Shown here: positions 24,954 to 34,079 of the stretch, piece after piece
Numbering within the stretch: position 1 is the stretch's first letter
Layout: every line of letters starts with the position of its first letter
NCBI RefSeq assembly: GCF_017599305.1
Contig: NZ_JAGFWR010000002.1
Span: 310,001-374,000, forward strand
Source: Micromonospora antibiotica
Lineage (GTDB): Bacteria; Actinomycetota; Actinomycetes; Mycobacteriales; Micromonosporaceae
Direction of reading: 5' to 3'
Length of the DNA: 64,000 nucleotides
Translations under genes and position numbers: made by a program
The notes under the pieces: generated by a model
Database searches by the model: none
Told to the model about the DNA's origin: nothing
What the model saw: the letters and a program-made list of their open reading frames with translations, nothing else

Positions 24954-25621
24954 CTCGAACTTCCTTCCAGGGTGGACGGTGTGTGCTCCCGGATCAGCCG
25001 TTGCTCCTGCGCCGAACCGATCGCCGCGATCAACCGGGCCTCCAACTCCAGCACGCCGTCGCGGAAGCGTTCGACCTCGGCGCGGTCGCGCACCCCGAGG
25101 ACGTGGACGTAGAGGATGCCGGCGTCCCGGTCAACCTCGACGATGAGGCTGCCGGGCACCAGGGACAGCGCCTCGGCGGTCAGGGTGAGGTTGAGGTCGG
25201 AGCGGACCCGCAGCGGCACCGCGATGATCGCGCCCAACGGGGGGTGCCCGAACCGCAGCGCCAGCACCGCGATCTGGACGCTGGCCACCACCAGGTCCCG
25301 CAGGAAGCGCAGGGCGAACCGCAGCAGCGGCACCGGGTGCACCCTCCCGGCGAAGGTCACCGGGGGCAGCGGGAAGACGGTCAGCACCACCAGCCCCACC
25401 ACCAGCCCACCGAGCACGTTGGCCCAGCTCAGCGTCCCCCACAACAGCACCCAGACGGTGACCAGCACGATCATCGCGACGGCCTGGTTGCGGCGGCGGG
25501 CCGCCGGGGTCAACGGCAGATCCTCCGGATGCTCCGGCGGCGACGGCTCCCCGGCGCGCGGCGACGGCAGCGCACCGGGCGACAGGTCCTCAGGCCGCTG
25601 CGGCGGCGGATCGTGGCTCAC
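24950..25621 (-). CDS. mnhE: Mrp/Mnh cation:proton antiporter subunit E
   Basis: This 223-residue protein starts at GTG 25621, overlapping the stop of mnhD. A Pro-rich hydrophilic N terminus of about 45 residues is an addition over the usual MnhE. Two helices follow (AMIVLVTVWVLLWGTLSW and GGLVVGLVVLTVFPLP). The cytoplasmic C domain carries VPLRVRSDLNLTLTAEALSL, PGSLIVEVDRDAGILYVHVL and a closing acidic helix, all standard for the family. Confidence 0.92.
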   Translation of the reverse strand: MSHDPPPQRPEDLSPGALPSPRAGEPSPPEHPEDLPLTPAARRRNQAVAMIVLVTVWVLLWGTLSWANVLGGLVVGLVVLTVFPLPPVTFAGRVHPVPLLRFALRFLRDLVVASVQIAVLALRFGHPPLGAIIAVPLRVRSDLNLTLTAEALSLVPGSLIVEVDRDAGILYVHVLGVRDRAEVERFRDGVLELEARLIAAIGSAQEQRLIREHTPSTLEGSSR

Positions 25622-27198
25622 GGGGTACCCCCGGGGTAGACGGCCTCGACGTACGGGGTGCGCCGCAGCAGGTCGTCCGCGGCGTCGGAGCTGAGGTCGA
25701 ACAGTGGCCCGGCCACCACGGTCAGCCCCAGCCCCAGCACCACCAGGGCGACCGTCGGCGCGATCATCAGGCGGGGCAGCATCGCGCCCGGGTGGGCGTC
25801 GCGGTCCGGCCCCCGGTAGGGCTGCTCCACCCCGTCGGTACGCACGGTGTGCACGCTGTCCTGCGGTTCGGGCATCTCCGGGTGCGGGCGACGCCAGAAC
25901 GCCAGGTTCCACACGCGGGCGATGGCGTAGAGGGTGAGCAGGCTGGTCAGCAGCCCACCGGCGACCAGCACCCAGGCCAGCACGCCGCCGTCGTCCACCC
26001 CGGCCTGGACCAGGCCGAGCTTGCCGAGGAAACCGGAGAACGGTGGAATCCCGGCCAGGTTCAGCGCGGGCACGAAGAACAGCACGGCGAGCAGCGGCGA
26101 CAACCGGGCCAGCCCGCCGAGGCGGTCCAGCGCGGTGCTGCCGCCCCGGCGTTCGACCAGCCCGGCGGCGAGGAAGAGGGTGGTCTGGATGGTGATGTGG
26201 TGCACCACGTAGAAGATCGCGGCGGCCAACCCGAGCGACGAGCTGAGGCCCACCCCGAACAACATGTACCCGATGTGGCTGATCAGGGTGAACGACAGCA
26301 GTCGTTTGATGTCGGACTGGGCGACCGCGCCCAGGATGCCGACCAGCATCGTCAACGCCGCCACCACCAGCAGCAGGTCGGCGGTCCGGCCACCGGGGAA
26401 CAGCAGCGTCTCGGTGCGGATGATGGCGTACACGCCGACCTTGGTGAGCAGGCCGGCGAAGACGGCGGTGACCGGCGCGGGCGCGGTGGGATAGCTGTCG
26501 GGCAGCCACGCCGACAGCGGGAAGACCGCCGCCTTGATGCCGAAGGCGAGCAGCAGCATGCCCTGCAGCACCAACCGCAGGTCGTCGGGGAGCGCGTCGA
26601 GCCGGTCGACGAGCTGGGCCAGGTTGAGGGTGCCGGTGGCCGAGTAGACCAGCCCGATCGCCACCAGGAAGATCAGCGACGACAGCAGGCTGACCACGAC
26701 GTACGTGGTGCCGGCCCGGATGCGGGTCTCGGTGCTGCCCAGGGTGAGCAGCACGTAGCTGGCGACCAGCAGGATCTCGAAACCGACATAGAGGTTGAAC
26801 AGGTCACCGGAGAGGAACGCGTTGCACACTCCGGCGGTCAGCACCAGGTAGGTGGGGTGGTAGACCGACAGCGGGGTGTCCTCGTGCCCGTCGGCCATGC
26901 CCTGCCCGATGGAGTACACCAGCACGCAGAGGGTCACGGCGGCGGACACCACCAGCATCAGCGCGGCGAGCTGGTCGGCGACGAGCACGATGCCCAGCGG
27001 CGCCACCCAGCCGCCGACCTCGACGACGAGTGGTCCGTCGATCGAGGAGCGGACCAGCAGGGTGGCGGCCACCGCCACGGTCGCGGTGAGCACGGTGAGG
27101 CTGACCCACCGCTGCGCACGGGGGCGGCTGGCCAACAGCAGGGTCAGGGCCGCGCCGAGCAGTGGCATCACCACCGGCAGCGGGACGAGGTAGTTCAC
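25618..27198 (-). CDS. mnhD: Mrp/Mnh cation:proton antiporter subunit D
   Basis: This 526-residue membrane protein belongs to the NuoN/M-like proton-conducting family. It starts at GTG 27198 with GGGAGGGA ahead. Characteristic stretches are NLYVGFEILLVASYVLLTLG (with the helix Glu), GIKAAVFPLSAWLPDSYPTA and LSFTLISHIGYMLFGVGL. The lysines and histidines in these segments form the likely proton path. A hydrophilic tail of about 70 residues follows the last helices. It should work with the A subunit as the ion-translocating core. Confidence 0.95.
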   Translation of the reverse strand: MNYLVPLPVVMPLLGAALTLLLASRPRAQRWVSLTVLTATVAVAATLLVRSSIDGPLVVEVGGWVAPLGIVLVADQLAALMLVVSAAVTLCVLVYSIGQGMADGHEDTPLSVYHPTYLVLTAGVCNAFLSGDLFNLYVGFEILLVASYVLLTLGSTETRIRAGTTYVVVSLLSSLIFLVAIGLVYSATGTLNLAQLVDRLDALPDDLRLVLQGMLLLAFGIKAAVFPLSAWLPDSYPTAPAPVTAVFAGLLTKVGVYAIIRTETLLFPGGRTADLLLVVAALTMLVGILGAVAQSDIKRLLSFTLISHIGYMLFGVGLSSSLGLAAAIFYVVHHITIQTTLFLAAGLVERRGGSTALDRLGGLARLSPLLAVLFFVPALNLAGIPPFSGFLGKLGLVQAGVDDGGVLAWVLVAGGLLTSLLTLYAIARVWNLAFWRRPHPEMPEPQDSVHTVRTDGVEQPYRGPDRDAHPGAMLPRLMIAPTVALVVLGLGLTVVAGPLFDLSSDAADDLLRRTPYVEAVYPGGTP

Positions 27199-27695
27199 GC
27201 TTCCCTCCCCCGCCCGCCGGCCGCCGCCGCCAGCGACGCCGCCGAGGGCCGCCGGCTGTCCGGATCGGGCCGCCCGTCGCCGTCGAGCTGGTCGTCGGAG
27301 TCGGGCTGGTCGGCGTCGTCGGTGCCCGGCCCCTCGTCCCGGTCGGCCAGGTCCATGATCCGGCGGTCCTCCACGTCGTCCTGCACCTCGTCGTGGCCGT
27401 TGAGGTGCCAGCTGCGGTATGACAGCGCCAGCAGGAACGCGGTCATGCCGAGGGTGATGACGATGGCGGTGAGCACCATCGCCTGGGGTAGCGGGTCGCT
27501 CATCTCCGCCCCGTCGGTGGTGCCGACGATCGGCGGGCCACCGGCCCGGCCGCCGGTGAGCAGCAGCAGGTTGGCGCCGTTGCCGAGCAGGATGACGCCC
27601 ATCAGCACCCGGGTCAGGCTGCGTTCCAGCAGCAGGGTCACCCCGGCGGCGAAGAGCACGCCGACCACCACGATGTAGGTGAGGTTGGGGGTCAC
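27195..27695 (-). CDS. mnhC: Mrp/Mnh cation:proton antiporter subunit C
   Basis: This 166-residue protein starts at GTG 27695, inside the mnhA stop. It is NuoK-like with three helices, LERSLTRVLMGVILLGNGAN and DPLPQAMVLTAIVITLGMTA being the family signatures (Glu on helix 2). It has an extra acidic C-terminal tail of about 55 residues rich in Asp and Pro, not found in the minimal family. The operon order A-C-D-E-F-G with B fused to A is the usual actinobacterial arrangement. Confidence 0.94.
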   Translation of the reverse strand: MTPNLTYIVVVGVLFAAGVTLLLERSLTRVLMGVILLGNGANLLLLTGGRAGGPPIVGTTDGAEMSDPLPQAMVLTAIVITLGMTAFLLALSYRSWHLNGHDEVQDDVEDRRIMDLADRDEGPGTDDADQPDSDDQLDGDGRPDPDSRRPSAASLAAAAGGRGREA

Positions 27696-30514
27696 ACCAG
27701 CTCCTTGTCCCGTACGTCGTCGTGGGCGTCCTCCTGCTGGCGGTCCATCTCGGCGCCGAGGCTGCGCAGGATGTCCAGCACCAGGCCGACCACGATCAGG
27801 TAGACGCCGACGTCGAAGAAGACCGACGAGACGAAGTGGACCTTGCCCAGCAGGGGCAGGTGCAGGTCGAGCACCGCGCTCTGCAGGAACTCCCCACCCA
27901 GCGGCATCGCCACCACCCCGGTGCCGACGGCGAGGAAGAGTCCCGCGCCGAGCACCGCGCCGGCGTCGACCGGGGCGGCGGCGTTGAGTTCCCGCCGGCC
28001 GCCGGCCAGGTAGCGCACGGCCAGGGCCAGTCCGGCGACCAGCCCGGCGGCGAACCCGCCACCGGGGGCGTTGTGGCCGGAGAAGAGCAGGTAGACCGAG
28101 AACAGCACGATGGCGTGGAACAGCAGCCGGGTGACCACCTGGAGGATCACCGAGTGCCGGTGCGCCTCGAAGCCGGCGGTCAGCCAGCGCGGCCCCCCGG
28201 TGGTCGCCGGTCGGGGGCCGGGGACGGCGCTGCGCCGGTCCAGGTCCCGGGAACGGCGGAAGATCAGGCTGGCCACCCCGGTGGCAGCCACCACCAGTAC
28301 GGCGATCTCGCCCATGGTGTCCCAGGCCCGGATGTCGACCAGGGTCACGTTGACCACGTTCTTGCCGCCGCCGTAGGAGACCGCCTCGTCGGGGAACCGC
28401 TCGGAGATCGGGGTGGCCAGTCGGCCGCTCGACGCGACCCAGGCCATCCCGGACACGACCGCGCCGACGGCGACCCCGAGGGCGATCCGGCCGCGCCGGC
28501 TGCGGCGGATCGGCCGGGCCGAGAACTTCACCGGCAGCCGGCGCAGCACCAGCACGAACATGACGATGGTGACGGTCTCCACCAGGAACTGGGTCAGCGC
28601 CAGGTCCGGTGCGCCGTGCAGGACGAACATCAGGGCGGTGCCGTAGCCGGCGACGCCGACCAGGATCATCGCGGTGAGCCGGCGCAGCGCGCGGGCGGCC
28701 ATCACGGCGGCGACGATCACCAGGGCGGCGACGACGGCCTGCAACGGGGTGTCCCAGGCGCGGAACTCCCGGGGCCAGGGCCCGCCGGTGAGCAGCGCCC
28801 CGCCGGGCAGCACGACCAGCACCACCAGGATGATCCCGAGGTAGAACGGCAGCGAGCCCCGCTGGGTGGCGCCGGTCAGCTCCACCGCGAGCCGGTCCAC
28901 CCCGGCGACCAACCGCTCGTAGCCGGCCGCGCCGTCGACCGGGGTCCACCGGGTCGCCCGCAGCCGTCCCCCGTGCAGCAGCAGGAACAGCCCGCCGCCG
29001 ACCGCCACCGCCAGGGCGGACAACCCGAGCGCCGGGGTCAGGCCGTGCCACAGCGCCAGGTGGTAACCCGGCTCGGCGGAGGCGAACCCGTCGGCGTACG
29101 GGGCGAGCAGCCCGTCGAGGGCCGGGGCGGCGACGCCGACGGCCAGCCCGGCCACGGCGAGCAGCGCCGGGGCGGCGAGGAACGACCGGCCCGCCGGGTG
29201 CGGCTCGGTCGGCGCGACCCCGGGCTTGCCGGCGAACGCGCCCCACAGGAACCGCAGCGTGTACGCCACGGTCAGCGCCGACCCGGCCACCACCCCGGCC
29301 AGCACCAGCAGGTCGGCCGTACCCCCGTGCTGGAACGCCTCGAAGGCGGCCTCCTTGGCGACGAAGCCGGCCATCGGCGGCAGCCCGGCCATCGAGGCGG
29401 CGGCCAGCACGGCGACCCCGGCCAGCACCGGCGCGCGCCGGCCGAGGCCACTGAGTTCGCGCAGGTCACGGGTGCCGGTGGTGTGGTCGACGATCCCGAC
29501 GACGAGGAAGAGGGTGGCCTTGAACAGGGCGTGGGCCAACACCATCGCCGCGCCGGCCAGCGCGGCGTCGCGGGTGCCGGCACCCAGGACCACCATCAGC
29601 AGCCCGAGCTGGCTGACCGTGCCGTAGGCGAGGAGGAGTTTCAGGTCGGTCTGGCGCAGCGCCACCCAGGCGCCGAGGAAGAGGGTGGCCAGGCCGGTGA
29701 CGAGCAGCACCACCCGCCAGGCGGTGACGTCGGCGACGGCCGGGCCGAGCAGCGCGACCAGGAACACCCCGGCCTTGACCATCGCGGCGGCGTGCAGGTA
29801 GGCGCTGACCGGGGTGGGCGCGGCCATCGCCCCGGGCAGCCAGAAGCTGAACGGGACGATCGCCGACTTGCTGAGCGCACCGAGCAGGATCAGCATCAGC
29901 GCGGTGACCAGGTAGCCGCCCCCGGGCAGGTCGGTGGCGACGACCGACCAGCGGTAGCTGCCGGCGTGCTGGCCGAGCATCACGAACCCGGCCAGCATGG
30001 CGAGCCCGCCCAGGGTGGTGACCAGCAACGCCTGCATGGCGGCCCGCCGGCTGGCCCGCTTGGCCGGGTCGTAGCCGATCAGCAGGTACGAGAAGACGGT
30101 GGTCAGTTCCCAGAAGACGTAGAGCAGCAGCAGATCGTCGGAGACCACCAGGCCGAGCATGGAGCCGGCGAAGGCGACGAAGACCGCAGCGAATCGGCCC
30201 AGCCCGGGGTCGTCGGATCGGAAGTACCTGGCGCTGTACGCCAGCACCAGCGCGCCGACCCCGCCGACGAGCACCACCATCAGCCAGGACAGGGTGCCCA
30301 TCCGCAGGGCGAGTTCCAGGCCGATCCGGGGCACCCACGGCCAGGTCTCCACCACCGGCTCGCCGGCCCGGACCCCACCGGTGCGGGTCAGCGCCCAGAC
30401 CAGCGTGGCGGCCGGGGCGAGCGCGACGGCGTAGAGCGCCCGGCGGCCGAAGCGGCGTACCAGCCCCGGGGCGACCACGGCTGCCAGTGCGTGGACCGCC
30501 ACCAGGACCAGCAC
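27692..30514 (-). CDS. mnhA: Mrp/Mnh cation:proton antiporter subunit A fused to B
   Basis: This 940-residue protein has three parts. The NuoL-like proton-antiporter core (about 1-560) contains DDLLLLYVFWELTTVFSYLL, KSAIVPFSFWLPGAMAAPTP and YGTVSQLGLLMVV. A DUF4040-type segment lies near 595-660 with GYGTALMFVLHGAPDLALTQ. A C-terminal MnhB domain (about 785-925) holds LLFSGHNAPGGGFAAGLVAG. The ATG at 30514 has GAGGAGGGT ahead. As first gene it sets expression of the operon, which would exchange cytoplasmic Na+ or K+ for protons and support pH and salt homeostasis. Confidence 0.95.
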   Translation of the reverse strand: MLVLVAVHALAAVVAPGLVRRFGRRALYAVALAPAATLVWALTRTGGVRAGEPVVETWPWVPRIGLELALRMGTLSWLMVVLVGGVGALVLAYSARYFRSDDPGLGRFAAVFVAFAGSMLGLVVSDDLLLLYVFWELTTVFSYLLIGYDPAKRASRRAAMQALLVTTLGGLAMLAGFVMLGQHAGSYRWSVVATDLPGGGYLVTALMLILLGALSKSAIVPFSFWLPGAMAAPTPVSAYLHAAAMVKAGVFLVALLGPAVADVTAWRVVLLVTGLATLFLGAWVALRQTDLKLLLAYGTVSQLGLLMVVLGAGTRDAALAGAAMVLAHALFKATLFLVVGIVDHTTGTRDLRELSGLGRRAPVLAGVAVLAAASMAGLPPMAGFVAKEAAFEAFQHGGTADLLVLAGVVAGSALTVAYTLRFLWGAFAGKPGVAPTEPHPAGRSFLAAPALLAVAGLAVGVAAPALDGLLAPYADGFASAEPGYHLALWHGLTPALGLSALAVAVGGGLFLLLHGGRLRATRWTPVDGAAGYERLVAGVDRLAVELTGATQRGSLPFYLGIILVVLVVLPGGALLTGGPWPREFRAWDTPLQAVVAALVIVAAVMAARALRRLTAMILVGVAGYGTALMFVLHGAPDLALTQFLVETVTIVMFVLVLRRLPVKFSARPIRRSRRGRIALGVAVGAVVSGMAWVASSGRLATPISERFPDEAVSYGGGKNVVNVTLVDIRAWDTMGEIAVLVVAATGVASLIFRRSRDLDRRSAVPGPRPATTGGPRWLTAGFEAHRHSVILQVVTRLLFHAIVLFSVYLLFSGHNAPGGGFAAGLVAGLALAVRYLAGGRRELNAAAPVDAGAVLGAGLFLAVGTGVVAMPLGGEFLQSAVLDLHLPLLGKVHFVSSVFFDVGVYLIVVGLVLDILRSLGAEMDRQQEDAHDDVRDKELV

Positions 30515-30660
30515 ATACCCTCCTCAAAGATCAGTGTCGGCGGCCACCGACCCGATCGGGGCGGTGCGGAACCGGCGGCGCGGGGACGGGCGTCCCCGGG
30601 TCGCACGGCCACCGCGGCGGTGGCGTCACCAGTGGTTGGTCGGTCGGTGGTGGTACCCGG

Positions 30661-31140
30661 TCAGTGACCGGCGAACACGTCCACGGCGGCCGTGGTGGCC
30701 GCCTCCGCGCCCGCGACGACGACCTCGTCGCCGGCGAGCAGGACGTAGTCGTCGCCGGGGGTCGGGACGACCCGGCCGGCGCGGACCACCGCCAGCAGCG
30801 ACAGCGGCAGTCCGGACGACGCGGTGTCCCGCCAACGTTTTCCGTCGCCGGCGCCGCCCACGGCGACGGGTATTCGCACGACGGTGACGCCGGGGAGCTG
30901 GCGTTCCAGCTCGGCGAGGTGGTCGACGGTGACCGCCTGGTTGAGCACCCCGGCGACGGCCTGCGCCTCGGACTGGTCGAGCACCAGCGTGCCGACCGCG
31001 GTGTCGGTGTCGTCGGGGTGGTAGATCACGATGTCGCGCCGCCCGCCGGGGTGGGAGATGACGCTGGCCCACTGGCCGTGTGCGGTGGCGAAGCGCTGGC
31101 AGAGTCCGACCCCGTGAATGACCGTACGTTCGAACCGCAC
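30661..31140 (-). CDS. KhtT-like cation:proton antiporter regulatory subunit (RCK_C domain)
   Basis: This 159-residue cytosolic protein starts at GTG 31140 with GGAGG seven bases ahead. Its N-terminal half includes ERTVIHGVGLCQRFATAHG and a DQSEAQAVAGVL segment, as in KhtT. The C-terminal RCK_C/TrkA-C domain is seen in LLAVVRAGRVVPTPGDDYVL and LLAGDEVVVAG. KhtT proteins gate KhtU-type K+/H+ antiporters by binding nucleotides. No KhtU lies beside it. It precedes mnhA on the same strand by 146 bases and follows the ion-channel gene, so it may regulate one of these or a distant antiporter. Confidence 0.82.
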   Translation of the reverse strand: MRFERTVIHGVGLCQRFATAHGQWASVISHPGGRRDIVIYHPDDTDTAVGTLVLDQSEAQAVAGVLNQAVTVDHLAELERQLPGVTVVRIPVAVGGAGDGKRWRDTASSGLPLSLLAVVRAGRVVPTPGDDYVLLAGDEVVVAGAEAATTAAVDVFAGH

Positions 31141-31362
31141 ACCGACCTCCTTCGCCCAACATCGAAGGGGCGTCCGGCCGGTAACGGCCGCGCGCCCCTT
31201 CATCCCTATCATGATCGGGGCGCGACCGCCCACCTCCACCGTCCCACCATTCGGGAAACCTGGACGTCGGAGGGGGTGCCGACGGACCCTCGGCTCCGCT
31301 CGGGGGCGACGGTCACGGGCCCACCGACCGGCACCGGCCGGTCAGCGGCCGACGGGCCGTGC

Positions 31363-31420
31363 GACATGTCGACGGCGGATGCCGACGGTCCGGGTGACAT
31401 GTCGGCGGCGGATGCCGACG
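31363..31420. repeat. Two-copy 33 bp-period direct repeat
   Basis: A 25-base segment starting GACATGTCG and ending GATGCCGACG occurs at 31363-31387 and 31396-31420 with one mismatch. It lies in the spacer between the regulatory-subunit gene and the ion-channel gene, ending eight bases before the channel's stop codon. Confidence 0.7.
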
Positions 31421-31427
31421 CCCGTCG

Positions 31428-32390
31428 TCAACGGGCGTCGGAGCGTTCGGCCGACCGGTGCCGGCTCGCCGGGTCGTCCCGGTCGATGCGCAGCTCACGT
31501 TCCAGCTCGGCGATCACCGCCCGCAGGTCGTCCAGGCGCTGGGTCAGGGCGATCCGGTCGACCTCGTCGGGCACGCCGTCGCCGTCGGCGTCGTAGCCGG
31601 GCGCCAGCCCTTCGGTCATCTCCAGCCGGCGGGCCTCCTCCATCGAGTTGACGATGACCGCGATCAGGATGTTCAGCAGCAGATTGACCGTGATGATCAC
31701 GTAGCTGACGTAGTAGAGGAGGGTCCACGGGGACAGCGCCATGCCCTGCTCGACGAGATCCGGCAGGGTCTCCAGGGAGAGCAGCACGAACAGGGTCAGC
31801 AGGGACCGGCCGATGTCGCCGTACTGCTCCGGGTACGCCCGGCCGAAGATCAGCCAGCCGGCCATGCCGTAGACGTAGAGGGTCACCATGGCCAGCGCGA
31901 GGAAGCCGCCGACGCCGGGCAGGCTGCGCCACAGCGCGGCCACGATGGTGCGCAGTCCGGGCGAGAAACGCACCAGGCGCAGCACCCGGGCCACCCGGAC
32001 GACGCGCAGCAGCGCCGAGTCGCCGTGCAGGCCGGGCAGGAAGATCGCCGCGATCACCACCAGGTCGAACACGTTCCATCCGTGCCGGAGGAAGTCCTGC
32101 GGCCGACGCCCGTACGCCAGCACCCGGATGGCGATCTCGGCGACGAAGGCGACCCGGAAGCTCAGCTCCAGCCAGTGCAGCGCGGGTCGGGCCGCACCGA
32201 GATCCGGATAGGTCTCCACCCCGAGGACCGCCGCGTTGGCCATGATGAGCACCACGATCGCCGCCTCGAACGGACGCGACCGGGCGATGCGGGCGCACCA
32301 CCTGGGCAGGCCGGACAGGTGGGTCGGACCGGGATCGGGGGCACCCCGTGGGGTGGGAACCGGCGACAGGGGTGTGGCCACGGGCGGCAC
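31428..32390 (-). CDS. Voltage-gated (NaChBac-like) ion channel with Ca-binding-like loop
   Basis: This 320-residue six-helix channel subunit has helices S1-S3 at about 36-125. The S4 voltage sensor LLRVVRVARVLRLVRFSPGL (about 126-145) has arginine every third residue. The pore loop LLSLETLPDLV (about 200-210) has a glutamate where bacterial Na+/Ca2+ channels have their selectivity-filter Glu. S6 follows as VNLLLNILIAVIVNSMEEA. After S6 comes DADGDGVPDEVD, an EF-hand-like or thrombospondin-type calcium loop, then a leucine-rich coiled coil (LTQRLDDLRAVIAELERELR) that should tetramerise the channel. It is single and monocistronic in appearance. Ion selectivity, probably Na+ or Ca2+, is inferred. 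Confidence 0.85.
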   Translation of the reverse strand: MPPVATPLSPVPTPRGAPDPGPTHLSGLPRWCARIARSRPFEAAIVVLIMANAAVLGVETYPDLGAARPALHWLELSFRVAFVAEIAIRVLAYGRRPQDFLRHGWNVFDLVVIAAIFLPGLHGDSALLRVVRVARVLRLVRFSPGLRTIVAALWRSLPGVGGFLALAMVTLYVYGMAGWLIFGRAYPEQYGDIGRSLLTLFVLLSLETLPDLVEQGMALSPWTLLYYVSYVIITVNLLLNILIAVIVNSMEEARRLEMTEGLAPGYDADGDGVPDEVDRIALTQRLDDLRAVIAELERELRIDRDDPASRHRSAERSDAR

Positions 32391-32571
32391 CGGTCACCCG
32401 GTCCCGCAGCGGGGCGGAAACGCGGCAGCCATGCCGACACCCTAACGGCCACCCCGGACGGTCACCGAAGGTCACCGACCGGCCACCGGCCCACTTTCGG
32501 GCACAGCTTCTCGCCGCGACATTGAACGACCGGGGCCCGGACTTCGTACATCCCGGTGAAGGGAGCTGCTC

Positions 32572-33312
32572 ATGAAGCGCATGACCCCGTTGCTCACCCT
32601 GCTGACCGGGACGGGCATGGCCGCCGTCCTGTTCGCGATGAGCGCCCAGGCGGCGCCGCGTACGGTCGACGCCGGGCCGGCCGCGAACGCGGCGGCCTCG
32701 CCCGAGGCCGCCGTCGAGTCGCCCGCCGCACCAGCGGAGCCGGCACCGGACGCCACCCCGGCGGAGCCGTCGGAGCAGCGGGGCCAGCCCGCCCCGCCGC
32801 AGACGCCACCGCCGAGCACACCACCGGCGGCCAAGGCCGACTCCAACTGGACCGGGCGGCTCGACGGCGGCGCCACCATCGCGATCACCGTCACCGACGG
32901 TAAGGCGGTGGCGTACGTCTGCGACGGCAAGAAACTGGAGGTGTGGCTCAAGGGCACCGCCGCCGACGGCCGGATGAAGTTGACCGGCAAGAAGGGCGAG
33001 GTGCTCACCGGCTCCTTCGGCGACGGCGTCGCCTCCGGCGAGATGGTGGTGGGTCAGCGCCGGTGGAAGTTCACCGCCAAGCAGACCAGCAAGCCCGACC
33101 CGGTGCTCTACCGGGCCACCTCGCAGCAGCGCCGTTCCGGTGTCGACGGCGGCTGGATCATGCTGCCCGACGGCAGCCAGATCGGGGTGGTGACCCGCGA
33201 CGGCACTGCGGTGTCGGCCCCGCCGCTGGACCCCGCGTTCGGCACCACCATCCTCGACGGCCGGACCGTCACCGCGGCCCCGGTGACGGCCGACCCGGGC
33301 GTCGGTGAGTGA
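32572..33312 (+). CDS. Secreted protein of unknown function
   Basis: This 246-residue protein starts with a clear signal peptide: Lys-Arg, then a hydrophobic stretch LLTLLTGTGMAAVLFAMS and AQA cleavage. A disordered Ala/Pro/Glu region covers about 30-90. A compact beta domain follows (about 95-165), with WTGRLDGGATIAITVTDG and AYVCDGKKLEVWLKGTA, ending in KFTAKQTS. The last 60 residues are rich in Asp, Thr and Val. The ATG has GGGAG upstream. It overlaps the next gene (a DUF6529-type membrane protein), which is followed by a Rieske lipoprotein, so it may be an exported partner of that membrane redox pair. I recognise no catalytic motif. Confidence 0.75.
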   Translation: MKRMTPLLTLLTGTGMAAVLFAMSAQAAPRTVDAGPAANAAASPEAAVESPAAPAEPAPDATPAEPSEQRGQPAPPQTPPPSTPPAAKADSNWTGRLDGGATIAITVTDGKAVAYVCDGKKLEVWLKGTAADGRMKLTGKKGEVLTGSFGDGVASGEMVVGQRRWKFTAKQTSKPDPVLYRATSQQRRSGVDGGWIMLPDGSQIGVVTRDGTAVSAPPLDPAFGTTILDGRTVTAAPVTADPGVGE

Positions 33313-33974
33313 TGACCGCCCGCCGCAGGTTCGAGACCGACGTGGGACGCGACGTCGACGACGGGCTGTCCGTCCGGGTCCTGTCCGACCCCCCGTCCGT
33401 CGGGATCCCGCCCGACCCGACCGGTACGCCGTCCACCGCCTCCGGCGGACCACCCGCCTCGGTGGTCGTACCGCTGCTGGTCGGGGCGGCGGTCACGGTG
33501 GCCATCGGGGCGTACGCCAAGGTGCACCAGCCCACCGGGATCGCGGTGAACGTAGCCGGCTTCTCCAGCCCCCAGGCGGTCAAGGTCTGGTTGGGCACCG
33601 GGGCGGCCTTCTTCGCCGTGGTGCAGCTGGTCACCGCGCTGTCGATGTGGGGCCGGCTCGGTAGCTTCTCGCCCTCCTGGGCGGGTGGGCTGCACCGGTG
33701 GAGCGGCCGGGTGGCGTTCCTGCTGACCGTGCCGGTGGCGGTGCACTGCCTCTACGCGTTGGGCTTCGCCGACTACGACCTGCGGACCCTGCTGCACTCG
33801 CTGCTCGGCTGCCTCTTCTTCGGCATCTTCACCATGAAGATGCTGGCCCTGCCCAAGCGGGGGTTGGCCGGCTGGGTCCTGCCGGTCGTCGGTGGGTTGC
33901 TCTTCACCGTCCTGATGGGAATCTGGGTGACCTCGTCGCTGTGGTACTTCACCACCTTCGGGGTGGGCACGTGA
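33309..33974 (+). CDS. DUF6529-type membrane protein (cytochrome b561-like layout)
   Basis: This 221-residue protein has a disordered N terminus of about 55 residues and then about five helices. The segment GGLHRWSGRVAFLLTVPVAV then HCLYALGF and LRTLLHSLLGCLFFGIFTMK contains histidines spaced across helices, as if to hold heme b. The last helices are GWVLPVVGGLLFTVLMGIWV and SSLWYFTTF. The protein fits the family found beside Rieske-type proteins in actinobacteria, and the Rieske gene follows here. A transmembrane electron-carrier role is inference. It overlaps the secreted-protein gene by four bases. Confidence 0.72.
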   Translation: MMTARRRFETDVGRDVDDGLSVRVLSDPPSVGIPPDPTGTPSTASGGPPASVVVPLLVGAAVTVAIGAYAKVHQPTGIAVNVAGFSSPQAVKVWLGTGAAFFAVVQLVTALSMWGRLGSFSPSWAGGLHRWSGRVAFLLTVPVAVHCLYALGFADYDLRTLLHSLLGCLFFGIFTMKMLALPKRGLAGWVLPVVGGLLFTVLMGIWVTSSLWYFTTFGVGT

Positions 33975-34036
33975 CGCGGGCCGGTAGCCGATACGCGGGC
34001 CGGGTGGCTGACGCGGGCGGGTAGCCGATACGCGGG
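33973..34036. repeat. Two-copy 37 bp-period direct repeat
   Basis: The 27-base segment GACGCGGGC(C/G)GGTAGCCGATACGCGGG occurs at 33973-33999 and 34010-34036, one base different. A flanking GGGCACGTG is also duplicated. It fills the spacer between the membrane protein and the Rieske lipoprotein and looks like a local tandem duplication. Confidence 0.7.
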
Positions 34037-34079
34037 GCGGGCACGTGCCGCGGCGGCGGCCCGTGGACAGGGTGGGCGT

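Noticed and set aside
27722..30667. Long plus-strand frame of about 980 codons opposite mnhA
   Set aside because: It is antisense to a clear antiporter gene and its protein is a Gly/Gln/His/Arg-rich artefact of high third-position GC.
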